Assembly: GCA_954871525.1 (NCBI GenBank)
Contig: OX940868.1
Span: forward strand, 28,143,056-28,207,055
DNA: 64,000 bases
From: Parietaria judaica
Lineage: Eukaryota; Streptophyta; Magnoliopsida; Rosales; Urticaceae
Direction: 5' to 3'
Shown here: piece by piece, positions 49,553 through 62,053 of the stretch
Numbering within the stretch: the first letter of the stretch is position 1
Layout: the number at the start of each line of letters is the position of its first letter
The notes under the pieces: model-generated
Told to the model about the DNA's origin: nothing
Databases searched by the model: none
The model's input: only the letters and a program-made list of their open reading frames with translations
Program-made: the position numbers and the translations under genes

Positions 49553-51120
49553 TGTGGCGGTTCAGGATCTGGAAGTGGCGTGTCAGTCAGTCTGTGAGTG
49601 AGTGCCAGTGCCACACACAGACTACTCTAATCTAGTTATTTAGGGGCCTAAAATGTAAATACTCTAATCTTAATTTTACCAAGTTCATAGTTCATACATT
49701 ATACATATGTAGAATTAAATTATGAGAAATTGTACTAAATAGTCAATTTGAAACGTAGGTTTAGCAAAATAGTTAAAATTTGGCTAATTTTGTAAACTAG
49801 CCAATTAACATGAGGTGGCATATTAAATTCAATTTTTAATTCTAAAATACCCTTTGATTAATCAATTTAGATTATTATTTTTGTAATTAATTAATATGGT
49901 AATTAATCTTATCAGCACAAATCATGCTAACAGATTATTTTCAAATTTAAATAAAAAATAATAATACTGTAATCATTCACGTTTAATGAGGTGAGACCAA
50001 ATCTTGGTCTGTAACTTCTTTGCTTTTAATTAGGATAGTATTTTTTTTATTTTTAATATTCAAATAATTGCCAAAATACGTTCAGAGTGGCTATTTTCAA
50101 AATTGAACGTGAAAAATTATAGAGATAGAACATTGGCTTTTTTGCAAGTATAAACAAGTATAAACGAGCTCCAACGTAAATTAATATTAATTTCAGACCC
50201 TGTACATCAATTAACGTGTTCAATCATCCAAAACACTGTTTAAGAATGAACAATAAACACCAATCTAAGAATCGATATTATTGTTTCAAATTGATTAATA
50301 AAATATTCAATTGGTCGGAAAATAACAAAGACAAATATAAGGTTCAAAATTAAAAAAAAATCAAAATATATGGCCAAATTATCTTGCCATATAAACTGCA
50401 TACTAGAGATTATTAAATAAAGTCGACTACATATTAAAATTACGAAATGAAGATCAAATCCCGAGATCGAAATATGGTTGACTTGCACCCACATCTCCGT
50501 CGCCCTCGTTTCCATCTTTTTTCTGTTTTTTCCCTTGAGTGTACGGAGGCGTCATGGATGGTCCGGGTCTAACAGTCCTTTTTTTCTCGGAAGATATTGA
50601 CTTCCGGTTGTGTCAGTGCTTTCTCCTTCTTCACTTTGTTTCGTTTATACGTCATTGGTAACACATTCGATTTCGGCACCACTTCTATTTGTTGCATTTT
50701 GTTCACTTTGTTCTGTTGATTTTTGTTTATTGACGCTTAAACGTGTACGCTTCATCTTGTTGATTTTTGTGATGTTTTTCAAAAGATATTAACAAAAATA
50801 ATCTGAAATTAAAGTGAGACTGATTGTAACCTATTAATCAAAACACGACAACTAACGATGAACAACAGAAATTAAAGGAAATTTTCAGCAAGGAAAAACA
50901 TAAATTAACACAATCAAAGAACTCGATTAAAGGAAAAACAGAAACAAACACATTAAATATCGTTGTACAGTCAACATATACTTACAAAAAGAAATTGATT
51001 TTTCAAATATAAGAATCAGATTTAAGCATAACAACAACGATGAACATGATATCGATTCTAATTAACCAAAAAAACCTAGCCTAAACTGTGTATCTAACCA
51101 CCTAAACAAAAAAAAAACCT

Positions 51121-51710
51121 TGTATACACATGCAATCGATTTTCGAATCAACATAAAAATCCCAAATTAACCGAAGAAACCATAACCTAAACCGTGTATT
51201 TAACCGATCTAAACTGGAAAAACCGTGTATACACATGCAATCCATTCTCGAATCAATTCAAAAATCTAAAAAATTAACCCAAAAAACCCTAAACCAAATC
51301 GTGTATTTAAACAACCTAAACCGAAAAGACCGTGTATACACATGCTATAGATTCTCGAATCAACCCATAAATCCAAAATTAACAAGAAAAATCCAATCAT
51401 AATACCGTGTATACACATACAATCGAGTATAGGAGGAACCCAAAAATCCAGAATTAACCGAAAAAACCAAACATAAAACGTGTATACACATGCAATCAAT
51501 TCTCGAATCAACCCAAAAATCCCAAATTAATTGAAAATTTCCTAACCCAACCCGTGTATTTAACCAACCTAAACCAAAAAAACCGTGAATAAACATGCAA
51601 TCGAGTATCGGAGGAACCCGACAATCCAAAATTAACTGAAAAAAACCAAACATGCTCCGTGTATTTAACCAACCAAAACAAAACTCATGTGCTGAAAAAT
51701 CGAATAACAT
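51121..51710. repeat. Minisatellite with alternating ~105- and ~73-bp units
   Basis: The motif TGTATACACATGCAATCGATTC (and variants) recurs at about 51121, 51226, 51333, 51408, 51481 and 51586. The longer units differ from the shorter ones by an extra block of about 32 bp containing CGTGTATTTAACCAACCTAA. The array is inside the 2.8-kb foldback element. Confidence 0.85.
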
Positions 51711-51713
51711 ACC

Positions 51714-52026
51714 CGTTAATGGTCGGTGATGCCTTGCCGTTAATGATCGGTGATTGAGACGTCGTTAATGGCGGTGATGCCTCGTCGTTAATGGTCGGTG
51801 ATTGCGACGCCGTTAATGGTCGGTGATGCCTCACCGTTAATGGTCGGTGGTTGCGACGCCGTTAATGGTCGGTAATGTCTCGCCGTTAATGGTCGGTGGT
51901 TGCGACGCCGTTAATGGCGGTGATGCCTCGCCGTTAATGGTCGGTGGTTGCGACGCCGTTAATGGCGGTGATGCCTCGCCGTTAATGGTCGGTGGTCGCG
52001 ACGCCGTTAATGGTCGGTGATGCATC
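51714..52026. repeat. Dimeric minisatellite, 13 monomers of 23-25 bp
   Basis: Each monomer starts CGTTAATGG(T)CGGTG. Two types alternate, one ending TGATGCCTCGC and the other ending TGGTTGCGACGC, making a higher-order unit of about 48 bp. Decayed monomers continue to about 52125. Confidence 0.9.
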
Positions 52027-52533
52027 ATAATATACTAGCAGAATATTTGAATGCCATACCGGTTAATAGAAGGTGAAGCCTCGCCGGTGATGTTTTCCCC
52101 TTAACGGCCGGTGATTGTGACGAAGACTATGGAAGCTCGAAGATAAACGAGAGAGCTCGGTGAGTGTGTTTGTTCGATGAGAGAGAAGTGAGCTCGGTCA
52201 ATGTAATTAAGTTTAATTTGAAAAACAGCTAAAAACATGGGAGGCTGTTGAAATTTATTGTTACGAAATAAATACTAATTTCAATTAATATATCGATACA
52301 TAATTAATGTAAATATTCAGCATTAATGAAAAAAAAATCAGATTAATAACTCACAAATTTCGTGGTTAATTTTTATTTATTTTTAATTGCGTTTTTAATT
52401 AATAAGGGTAAGAATGTAATTAGAAATACACTTAAATGGTTAATTGACTATTTTACAAAATTAACTAAAATTTAACTATTTTGCTAAACCCACTTTCAAA
52501 GATTGGCTATTACCTTAAGAACCCTTAAATTAT

Positions 52534-54190
52534 TAATCTAAGGATAAAGCATCGTTAACAATGCAAAATGGTTCATTGATTTTACAAGTTTACTGACAAT
52601 TTTCAAGTTATTCATGACTTTTCATACGTAATAAGTTTACTGATCAAATATTATGAAGCCGACAAAATATATATATATATATTTATATAACTTTGAATTT
52701 ATTTGGATCTACAAGTAAATTAATAGCTAATTGTTTGTCATTACTGTCTATAGTATATATTATATACACACTCGTAGCGCCATTTTTACTTCTATTTAAA
52801 AAGTTTAAGGTTAATGAGTACATAAATACTCAAGTTATTTAAAAATGAAGCGATATAAAGAAGAAGAAAAAATTAGTGGCATGTATATATATTTTTGAAA
52901 TAGATTTTATTACGGAGCATATATACTCAAGTTGTATTTTATTATATTTCGTTAAATTCATTCAGGTTTTTGTGATATATATACTCAATTTGTATTTTAT
53001 TGCATATTTTGATAAATTCATCCATTTTTAATGACGTTAAGTGTTATTCAAAATCTGAGCAGTTTTGCCATTATTTTTTCTCTCTTTTTCATTCTTTCAA
53101 TATTCTCTCTCTCTCTGAATTTTCAACTTAAGTATGGATTTTGAATTTTGAATGATAAGTGCTATCCATGTTTTACATCTAAAACTTCACAAATAATTTC
53201 ATTTCAACAATGTTAAGGAACAAGATCATTCAAGCCAAACTGGTGGGTTGTCCTAGCCTCTTCTTCTTTCTCATACATCTTCATATAGATTGGGGAAAAT
53301 TCAGAAAACGATAAACAAAATCACTCTATACATTGAAACACTTAATCCTCTAACCTAAAATGTGAAAATAATTATTAGATTAAAGATTAAGAGATTCAAG
53401 ACTCTAGTAATGATCGAAGATCATATTTTAGTTCAAAATTCGCGAGTGAGGATGAGACGTTTCTCACCAATTGCGGAGCTAAGGACGGGAGATCGAGAAT
53501 CGTGATTCTACAAGCATTGCACGGATCGCCACACTTTGCATACCACATCAGAGATAGGCTCGAGTGGACCTCAAATTTCTCGAAGCTTTCTCGAGCTCAG
53601 TGAGTTCCTTGCCCCAATCGGAGCATCAGAAAAGCCCGGGAAAGACCGTACCCACAAGTACGGAGCAACTTTTCCCTACTTTTTTTCTTGAAGAAATAAA
53701 CTTTCACACTTTTCAGCGCGGGGAGAGCTCACGGTCTGACCTAGGTTCAACACGTGGAGAGTTTTATTTCTAATCCAATTTATAGCGACTAACAAGATGA
53801 TTTTCGTAATATGAAGTCTTGCTCACTGTATGAATATAATTATGTGTTCTTGAGATATTGTTAATTATAATTTACTTGATCTTTGTTCGTTCGTCATTCC
53901 TGACTTTGAATGTGTATAATAATAACCATTACTCATTACCCTAGTATAAAATAATCTGGATGTTCGTGCATATTAAATTATTAATATATGGTTATATATG
54001 TGAGTAACTAAAATATTGCAATATACGCACCATATTATATATACCTAGCACCCTGAGATTAAGCAATGGCTAATTGCAACAAATTCATTGATGTAGCGTA
54101 GCAGAATCATGTAAATGCAATCAATCAATATTCACCAACCAAACATGTTTATGGAGCTTCCTAGCTCTTTCACTCTGATCTCTTCAAAGT
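52534..54190. other. Intergenic stretch, no gene recognised
   Basis: AT-rich, apart from a more balanced patch at 53400-53770 (GGACGGGAGATCGAGAATCG region) whose short frame is not recognised. It may be an old retroelement piece. A TTATATATAC sequence near 54034 could be a TATA element for the downstream WD40 gene. Confidence 0.45.
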
Positions 54191-54247
54191 TCAAACCAAA
54201 CCAAAAACACCCCAACCAAACCAAACTAAAGACCGGAAGCTAACACC

Positions 54248-55665
54248 ATGGCTTCGGTGGAGTCTCCCAACAACTCTCCTCCCAACCCTTCCTTCTCCCT
54301 GAGAAGCTCGGCGGCCACGACGGCCGCCTCGCAGCACATGAACAAGTTCCTCCGCAGCACGTCGACGAAAGAGGCTTCCTTCTCGGAGTTCCCCTACACG
54401 CCGCCACGCCGGAGCTCCCCGTCCTCCCACAGCCTCCACGCCTCGCCTGTCTCGTCGCCGCTCCACCCGCTCTCTCCGCCCCCGGCCAAGCAGCACATCT
54501 CACCGCTCTCGCCTGGCGGCGGGGACGTGCACGCGTCATACCGGTGCGTGTCATCGGTGCTGAAGAAGGACGGGCAGATCCTGTCAGTGGCAGCTTCGAA
54601 TGGGCTGGTCTACACGGGGTCGGACGTTAATGTGATTAGGGTTTGGAAGCTGCCGGAGTTTGCGGAGTGCGGGCAGCTGAAGACGAAGGCGTGCGCGGTG
54701 GTGGCGCTAGAGGTATCGCACGACAGGGTCTACGCGGCATATGGGGATGGGCGAATTAGAGTTTGGCAGCGCACGTGGGACGATATCGGATTGGAGCACG
54801 TGCGCCTCGCGACCATCCCCAAGTCTGGAGGCTACGTCCGGAGCTACATCTCCGGCAGAGATAAAATGGTTAGTTATCGTTTGACGAACTTTTTGTAAAA
54901 TCAGAGTTTTTTTTTTCAATTTTTTATGCCCATTTAATTTAAGCAGTATACAATATAATTTTTATAACTGAATAATGTGTTATAAAAGAAAATTAATATA
55001 TTATTAAAATTATTAATTTATCAAGTACTGAATTTGATACTATTTTTAAAGTCATAGTCGGACAAAAATATAATCTAATCAAGATTATTGCTTCATCGAG
55101 ATGAATGGGATTTTAATGTATCTCAAGATAAACCAAACGGTTAGTTTTAGAACTAAAGACATGCCACATAATTAATAATTATAAGATAAATCATGTTAAT
55201 TATTCTGATTAGTTTTGATCAATCTAATAAAATAAGTAAAAAAACCTTGGAAACATTTCTGCAATAATTGTGATAATATATGCCTTATAATAAGTGGCAT
55301 GTGTGTGTATATATATATATAGGATAATCTAAGGCTAGAAATAGAATGCAGATGAAATTGATAAAGGATATAGTATATAAATTGTCTCATATAAATTTAA
55401 TGACAGGGGGTTTGGTTTAACCAAGTGTATGATCCTTAGGGTTTTAGTGTACATTGTATTCATTAGAGTGGTAGGTTGAGCCTAATGAATACTGGACCTT
55501 CCAAATATATGGTTTGTTGTGGCTAAAAATGTAATAATAATAATAATTAATAGAATATACAATATCAATGAATAATGAAGCATTGAGTAAGTCGCTGGAT
55601 GAAGTAGCCAGAGACACTGGTGGGTTTTTCAATTGCTCATTATAACATACTACAATTTATAAATA

Positions 55666-55703
<38 letters not shown>

Positions 55704-57083
55704 TCGAGAATTAGAATGGTACGTACGTAACTGTGTTATTATTCATTAATAGGTCAGCCTAATCTTCATGCATATTCAATGTCACATATTTGCTTCTCAC
55801 CTGCAAAACTGGAAACTCGCTATTTAAAATACACTTGTCTCAAAATGTTTCACTACCCATATTAATTATATTTATTCTTTTCTTCATTTTATATATATGT
55901 CGGCATGCACAAATAATATTACAATACAATTCTTGCTAAGAGCACTGAAACCGGGCCGGGGCCGAGTACCCGGTATTTTGCAAAACAAAAATTCGGGTTT
56001 TACAAAATCAAAACTTATTGTTCGAATTTCAAAATCCGAAATCCAGGTAAACTATCCGAGTACCCGGTATTGTGCAAAAAATATTGTCCGAATTTCAAAA
56101 TTAGAATATCGGGTAATCCGAGTTTAACCGGTAGAAATCCTATTTGAATACGAGACCATTATGCTTGTCATTATTTACTAGAATTAGTAGATGAGATTGA
56201 GTTTTTGAATTGATTATTTCTTGAAAAATATATATTTTTTTAGTCCCTTAGTTGCTAGTAGGATAAAAGTTTGGTTGCTAGTTGCACAATAATTTGGTTA
56301 ATGAGTAATTAGTAATTACAGACGAGGCACGTGGGGCCCATAACATCCCTGGCGATGAACGTCTCCGATGACATTCTGTACTCGGCGTCGATGGATAAGA
56401 CGGTGAAGGTGTGGCGCATCTCCGACCTCAAGTGCATCGAGACCATCCAGGCCCACCCCGAGCCCATCAACGCGCTGGCCGTGGCCGACGACGGCGTCCT
56501 CTTCACCGCTTCCGACGATGCCACCGTCAAGGTCTGGCGCCGCAACTTCTGCCGCGGCGAGCAGCCCCACGCCCTCACCGTCACGCTCCCCGCCAAGTAC
56601 TCCCCCGTCAAGGCCCTCGCCCTCGCGCCCGACGGCGCTGTGCTCTACGGCGGCTGCACCGACGGCTACGTTCACTTCTGGCTCAAGGGCTGGTACTCCG
56701 GCCAGCTCCAGTACGGCGGCGCCCTCCAGGGCCACACCCACGCCGTCATGTGCCTCGCCACCGCTGCCAACTACGTCGTCAGCGGCTCGGCCGACTCCAC
56801 GTGTCGGGTCTGGGCCCGTGACCCCGAAGGCGGGGGAGGGCAGCACACGTGTCTCGCGATCCTGGTGGGACACAGGGGGCCCGTCCGGTGCGTCACCGCC
56901 TTCTCGGGTCGGTTCGGGGAGGACGCTGCGGCAGGTGATCAGGAGGTTGCTGGGAGCGCGGCGGCCGGGTGTACAGTCTGCACGGGGAGCCTCGACGGCG
57001 TGCTGAAGGTGTGGCGCGTGACGTGCCTGAGTAGCACCAACCGGTGCTCTACTCCGAGCGGGTGCGAGTACTTCGAGCTTTGA
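54248..57083 (+). CDS. JINGUBANG-like WD40 repeat protein
   Basis: Two exons, 54248-54868 and 56322-57083, joined in phase 0 across a 1453-bp GT-AG intron, giving 460 residues. The first 100 or so residues are Ser/Pro-rich and probably disordered. Seven WD-type blades follow: NVIRVWKLPEF, GRIRVWQR, DKTVKVWRISD, DATVKVWRRN, DGYVHFWLKG, DSTCRVWARD and DGVLKVWRV. The blade order and the ECGQLKTKACAV, QAHPEPINALAV and VGHRGPVRCV stretches fit the plant JINGUBANG group; JGB itself restrains pollen germination and affects jasmonate levels, but the function of this member is not shown. The exons are strongly GC-rich compared with the intron, which contains TA repeats. Confidence 0.9.
55669..55700. 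repeat. (AT)n microsatellite in the WD40 gene intron
   Basis: A 32-bp perfect AT array. Confidence 0.9.
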
Positions 57084-57439
57084 TGCGATAATTGCCGCCG
57101 GTAATGCGCTGTGTTAGAGAAGGGATTAGTGGTTAATTACTAATTAGTGATTAGTGAGTTAATCGAGGAAACAAGTGTACAGATACCGATATTGGTTGAT
57201 CACCCAAGTCGAAATTTTGCTCAAGTCTTTATGTGTACATGGTGGTCAACTACGGTGTTGAACCTTTTTTAGGCCATTTTGATTATGCATTTAATTTAAT
57301 GATTAAGCAGGGGTTGGACGTTTATAGCACTTATTAATATCGGTTTTGAGATCGGCATTTTTTAGATTAAAAAAATTAAAAAGCGTCTTTTTTTTGTTTA
57401 TCCTGACCCCCAAAAAATCACAATGGAAAAAGCCTGTTT

Positions 57440-57975
57440 TTTTTTTTTTAACTAGCCAAGGAAGGAAAGGGCGCGGAAGCTACCGTTTCTAGAATGCAAG
57501 CAAGGTAGCTTGCTGACTCTCCTAGTAGCGTACGTTGGCGGCAAGGAAGGAGGCATTGGAAAGACTAGACCATACTCAAGTAAAGAGGCATTCGGGAAGC
57601 GATTAGTCGCTTCTGACGAAGCTTCTAGAAGGCCGACCACTACATAGAGAGATCCATATACCAGTCATGAGCGATAGCGAAGCGTAGAGAGGCGGAAGCA
57701 GTAGCTTCTAGGACGAAGCCGAGCCACTAGTGGAGTGGTGAAGGAGGCCTACTATACGTATACTGGATTAGTAACCGGTAAAAAAAAATATGATTCGGGC
57801 ATGACTTTTTTATACTAAATTGTTCTGTTCGGGAATCTATTTAACATAACAAAGAGGTTCCGCCGTTGTTAACCGGGAAAAGAGTGGGACTTGAAGAGAG
57901 GATGGGAGACAGGGGAACTCAAACAAGTAATAGAAGAGAGGATAGGCCCTCTAAAAGCCGTACTGCTGCTGTTGA
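57440..57975. other. Candidate mitochondrial DNA insertion (NUMT)
   Basis: This block is near 50% GC in a strongly AT-rich setting. It has the look of plant mitochondrial intergenic DNA, for example GCGATTAGTCGCTTC, GAGCGATAGCGAAGCGTAGA and GAGGATGGGAGACAGGGGAA. It is preceded by a 12-T run at about 57439. No complete mitochondrial gene is visible. The call rests on pattern recognition only; the borders are approximate. Confidence 0.45.
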
Positions 57976-58510
57976 CGAGTGTTAATTTTTTTAGCGGTAT
58001 TTATCAATCCCGGGATGGATTTGAAAAGCGGTATTATGCGTTTAATACTTGATAAATTAATAATCTGGATGAAAGAACATACACATTTCCATTCTTAGTT
58101 TAATACATTCAATTGTATCAAAAAAAAATCTCCATTTTTAGTAACATTACTAAATTATTCATCAATAAATTAATAAATTCAATAATATAATAAAAATCCT
58201 AAATGTATATGACAAATATTTTTTTAGAAAAATTTAGAAACCAGTATCTTCCGGTGTCTTACCAAAGTCGGAAAAAAAAAGTGTTAGCGGCTCGAAGCGA
58301 CAAATATCATGTTTTTATTTACTGTTAGCGCTGCCGGCGCAAGTTTATTCGACGGTTTTTACCAACTACCATATAAGAAAAACGAGATGAAATACCTCAA
58401 AATAACTGTTCGGGTCCGGTTTCACCCGACAATTCTCTAAATTAAAAATAATTATTTTACTGAGAGGAAGAGGTCAGTGCTTCATGCCTCTAAAACGATA
58501 GCTTTGTGTT

Positions 58511-58750
58511 TCAGATGAACCAGTAAGACGATCGGCTTGGCGTTCGGGCTTGCACCGGTGAGCTTTCAGTGTCGTCGTTGTTGTGGCTCTCCTCCTCCGA
58601 GCTGCTCTCACTGTGCAAATGGTGCTCCTTCTTCAGCCACCAATACAGAAGGCGCAGGCAAAACAGTACGCTTATAATCACCAAAGCCCAGAGAACGTAG
58701 CTTTTCACTGATTGTTCACAACCAGAGAGTAGCCCTATACACACCATCAC
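58511..58750 (-). CDS. Possible small single-pass membrane protein
   Basis: A 79-residue open frame with a clear layout: a short N-terminus with two cysteines, one membrane span (about 18-38, VLWALVIISVLFCLRLLYWW), a basic KK, then an acidic Ser/Glu/Asp-rich tail and a C-terminal RSSYWFI. A TATA-like CCTTATATATACA lies about 50-60 bp upstream on the same strand, so a short leader is possible. I do not recognise the family. The composition is more protein-like than that of the surrounding random frames, but conservation is unknown. Confidence 0.4.
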   Translation of the reverse strand: MMVCIGLLSGCEQSVKSYVLWALVIISVLFCLRLLYWWLKKEHHLHSESSSEEESHNNDDTESSPVQARTPSRSSYWFI

Positions 58751-58800
58751 TACTAAGTACTAACTATCGTATTATTGCTTATATTATATGGATTCTTTCG

Positions 58801-58811
58801 TGTATATATAA
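58801..58811 (-). promoter_or_regulatory. TATA-like element upstream of the small membrane-protein frame
   Basis: The minus strand reads CCTTATATATACA about 50-60 bp before the ATG at 58750. In AT-rich DNA this may be chance. Confidence 0.35.
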
Positions 58812-59312
58812 GGATTTTAGTGCATATTCTTGCGTTACTGCGACTATGTATAGTCGCTTGTCTATCAAGTATGGAATATCTGGTGCACTACAAGGGAATA
58901 TGATAGTATAAAGATATGGAAAAAGCTTATCGTTTTCAAAAGTAAAAAGGTGAAGAATCTTTTGTCGTCTTTTATGAGAGGAGGACACTGTGAATTTCTT
59001 GATGCACTACGATTCATAGAGTCCGATAAACATTTATGTATTATTAGAAGCTTTACTGAGAAATAATGGAAAAAAGCTATCAATTTTATCTGAAAGAAAA
59101 AGAAAAGAAAAGAAAACAAAATGGAACAGTTGAAAGCCCATGACTTGTGAAGCTCACTTGACAGATTCTTTCAAATTTTTTTAAGTTAATTGTTTTGCGT
59201 TTTTTACTTTAATATTGAAAAACAATTTTTGGTTTGCGATAAAATTTCGTAAAATTTAGGGGTGAAATTTAATAACGGTGCAAAATATTTTATACTGTTT
59301 CCTATTCAAATA

Positions 59313-59927
59313 CAGTAGAACCTCTATAAATTAATACTGTTGGGACCAACAAAAAATATTATCTTATCGGATTATTAATTAACATATAAATTAATACACT
59401 AATGAAGAAAATAATTATTAATCAGCTATAATTATATAAACCTCTTTAAAAAAAAGTGATTTATTACATCGAGAATATTAAAGTATCAATATTAAGAATA
59501 TCAAGAGAGACAATTATGATTTAAAAAGATTTTATTAAAGTACCAAAATCAGGAGTATTAAAGAGCCCAGTGATATTAAGGAGAAATAACAATATCTTCT
59601 TCGAATAGTGATAATTAAAGCTATAAAATCATATTTTAAGAAGACTACACGATTAATGATGTAATGTTATCTTTTTATTTAATGTGATTTCATAGTTATT
59701 TATGTTATATTTAATTTATAGTGATTTTATAATTATTTATGTAATTTTTTATATTGAATTATTAATTTATATATCACTTGGACCTATATACTTTTTACAA
59801 AAAATATTATCTTATAAATTTAGCGAATTATTAATTTAGGTGGTTAGGCCCGAGTCGGAACCAGACAAAAATATTATTTAATCACGACTATTAATTTATC
59901 GAGTATTAATTTATAGAGTTTCTACTG
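59313..59927 (-). mobile_element. Emigrant-like (pogo/Tc1-mariner) MITE, copy B
   Basis: It starts CAGTAGAACCTCTATAAATTAATA and ends with the inverted form ATTAATTTATAGAGTTTCTACTG, flanked by TA on both sides (59311-59312 and 59928-59929). The interior is the reverse of copy A at 26127-26772, including the GGCCCGAGTCGGAACCAGAC block. It is 615 bp and non-coding. Confidence 0.85.
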
Positions 59928-60566
59928 TATACGGGGAATAGGAATTCTGATTTTTTCTTTTTGTTTACAAATTGATTTATTTCATTATATTTAATACATT
60001 ATATTATATACTTAGAAAACGATAAATCCAATTGGATACGAGGATTTCTCGGTTTCAATTGGGATTTGTGGTTCAACCCATAGGCCAAAATATGCACACC
60101 ATTGAAGTGGTTCTTCTAGCCACCCCAACTACTCTAAAATCTTTAAATAAGTACGTATATTTTTTAGTTATTTTGCTTTCAACCCCCTCTTTTTTAATAT
60201 TTTCACATCTTAGCCCCCGTTGACAACAAAACCTAGTTCCGCTTATGGTTCAACCCCGTATAATTTTTTTACAGAACTGAGAAAGGTTTACTAGTATTTA
60301 CACAAACGATGCCTGGACTCAAAAGGATTTTATCGTCGCCGAAAAACCGCATCAGAGAGAATAATTTTTTTTTTTTGTAAATCCAAATGCCGGGTTTCAG
60401 CCCGAGTCTATATATTGACTTTTCTCATTCTACTTCCGTTTAAAATATTTCTGTCATTTTTTTTCTCAGTCGTCTTATTCTGTCGTTTTTAAAATTTGAT
60501 ACCGCATTTCTCCTTTACAATCCGTTCACAATGTGTTTCAAATCATTTCTTTGGTTATCTATACTT

Positions 60567-61760
60567 TTTTTTTAAATGGAAAACTTCTCATTAAACCGAA
60601 ATAAGGGATAAATCCCTTTGAAAAACGTGTACAAGCCATCCCGGATACTCCCTCGACCACATGTCGATATTGGCGACTTTGACCCTTTTGGGATCGAACG
60701 ACACCCCACGTTAACAATGTCCCGATCTCCGCGATTATCGGGCCTTGGATGCTATCCCATCTTCCTTCAGTTGACGAGATGGAAAGCTTTTAGGCAATCA
60801 GTTTCCACCCCGGCTACCCTCCACCCTCGGTCCCGAGAAAACTTAAGGCCATGGAGGATAGCTTAACACTCCACCGCCATCGGAGAGTCGACATCCACGG
60901 ATAACCGCACCGTGAAGCCAACGAATTCCCCCCAATGATTTCTCACAATCGCGCCGGACGCCGCTCTCCCCGAATTCTTGTCCCATGACGCATCCAGAGA
61001 GGGATTGAGATCCCCATTCTCTGGGGGAACCCATGCTTTTTGTCTAACCGGGTTGCTCGCCTTGAAGCTAGCAAACGAACATGCTACTTTGTCGACCCAT
61101 TCCGTTGGCTTATGGTCTTTTGTTCGAAGAGGCTTAAGTTGCAGTTAGACCACGCCGCCCACAAAGGACCATAAAAGAGCTCGAGGTTCACCAATGCGAG
61201 GGTGTTGAGCGCCCGCAGACAAAGCTCCTTTAGAGGAGACGATCCCGTCTTGTCCACCCACCTATGCAAAGACGAGGAAGCCCAAATTGCTCGGGCACCT
61301 TCACATCCCCACACTGCGTGAAGGGCATCCTCCGGCAAGGCACTACAAAGCTTGCAAAAAGGGAGGCAAGGCACACCTCTCCCTCTAAGAGCCCCAAAGG
61401 TCGGGAGAATATTAAACTATGCACGCCACACGAGGTGCTTAACTTTGGGGGGTACATGAAGCCCCCACAAAGTCTTCCACTACCTTGGTACACGGCTACA
61501 CGACCCCGACGGTCTGTCCATTTGAGCCGCCCTCGCAAGGCAATACCCCGATTGCACCGTATAAATATCATCCTCCTCCAAGAGCCAAACCCACCGATTT
61601 TCAAGGTTTGAGGGGGCGACGAGGATTTTGAGGATAGCTTGCGTATCCGATGGTATCAAGAGCTCCAAAACAAGAGTGCGGTTCCACTCCCCGTTGGAAA
61701 ATAGGCCGGTGACATGCCAAGGAAACCTATCATCGGGTCCTTCTTAAGAACGTAGAAACA
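60567..61760 (-). mobile_element. LINE fragment (zf-RVT and RNase H) with poly(A) tail
   Basis: Minus-strand frames carry the zinc-binding zf-RVT region (CKLCSALPEDALHAVWGC, with SSLHRWV after it), a linker (NTLALVNLELFYGPLWAAW) and RNase H (DLNPSLDASW, MAVECLAILHGLKFSRDRGW, ETDCLKAF). Several frameshifts break the frame. A poly(A) tail of about 9 A lies at 60567-60576. The reverse transcriptase is missing, so it is 5'-truncated. The RNase H is close to that of the LINE at 18650-19114. Confidence 0.85.
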
Positions 61761-62053
61761 ACCGGTTCCTTTTTTTTTTTAGGAACCCATGGTTGGTTGG
61801 TAGACAGTTGTAGTTTCAGTCTTTAGACTGTCTTATTTCACATCGTTCAAAAAAATATGTGTCGTTTTCAATACTTTTGTCGTTTTAGTAACTGACGTCG
61901 TTTTCTCGATCGTCATGGCTATTATATCGAAGCTGGTCAGAGTTGTTTGAGCAGTGACATATTTTATACAAATTCAAAGAGCTCTTAGTTGAAAAATTAA
62001 ATTAATTCGTGTTAACTTTAAGCTCTACTAGCTATTTTGATGAATAGTCTACT

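Larger units (their letters stand above)
49724..52524. mobile_element. 2.8-kb Mutator-like foldback element carrying two satellite arrays
   Basis: The left end (GAGAAATTGTACTAAATAGTCAAT, then GGTTTAGCAAAATAGTTAAA) and the right end (reverse complement GGGTTCTTAAGGTAATAGCC, then GGTTTAGCAAAATAGTTAAA) form inverted arms of about 100-130 bp. A perfect 9-bp duplication TTAAATTAT flanks it (49715-49723 and 52525-52533). The interior has no transposase but contains two unrelated tandem arrays (51121-51710 and 51714-52026). The long open frames inside are repeat translations. Confidence 0.85.

Noticed and set aside
51284..51296. CCCTAAACC, resembling a plant telomere repeat
   Set aside because: A single chance occurrence within the minisatellite; no tandem TTTAGGG units.
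51266..52028. Open frames of 63-116 codons
   Set aside because: They follow the period of the tandem arrays inside the 2.8-kb element and have no independent coding signal.
53564..53773. 69-codon plus-strand frame in a GC-richer patch
   Set aside because: No recognisable domain, start context or splice partner; kept only as unannotated intergenic DNA.
56411..57006. Long overlapping plus-strand frames in the WD40 exon
   Set aside because: Alternative frames of GC-rich exon 2 with Arg/Pro/Ala-rich, non-conserved translations.
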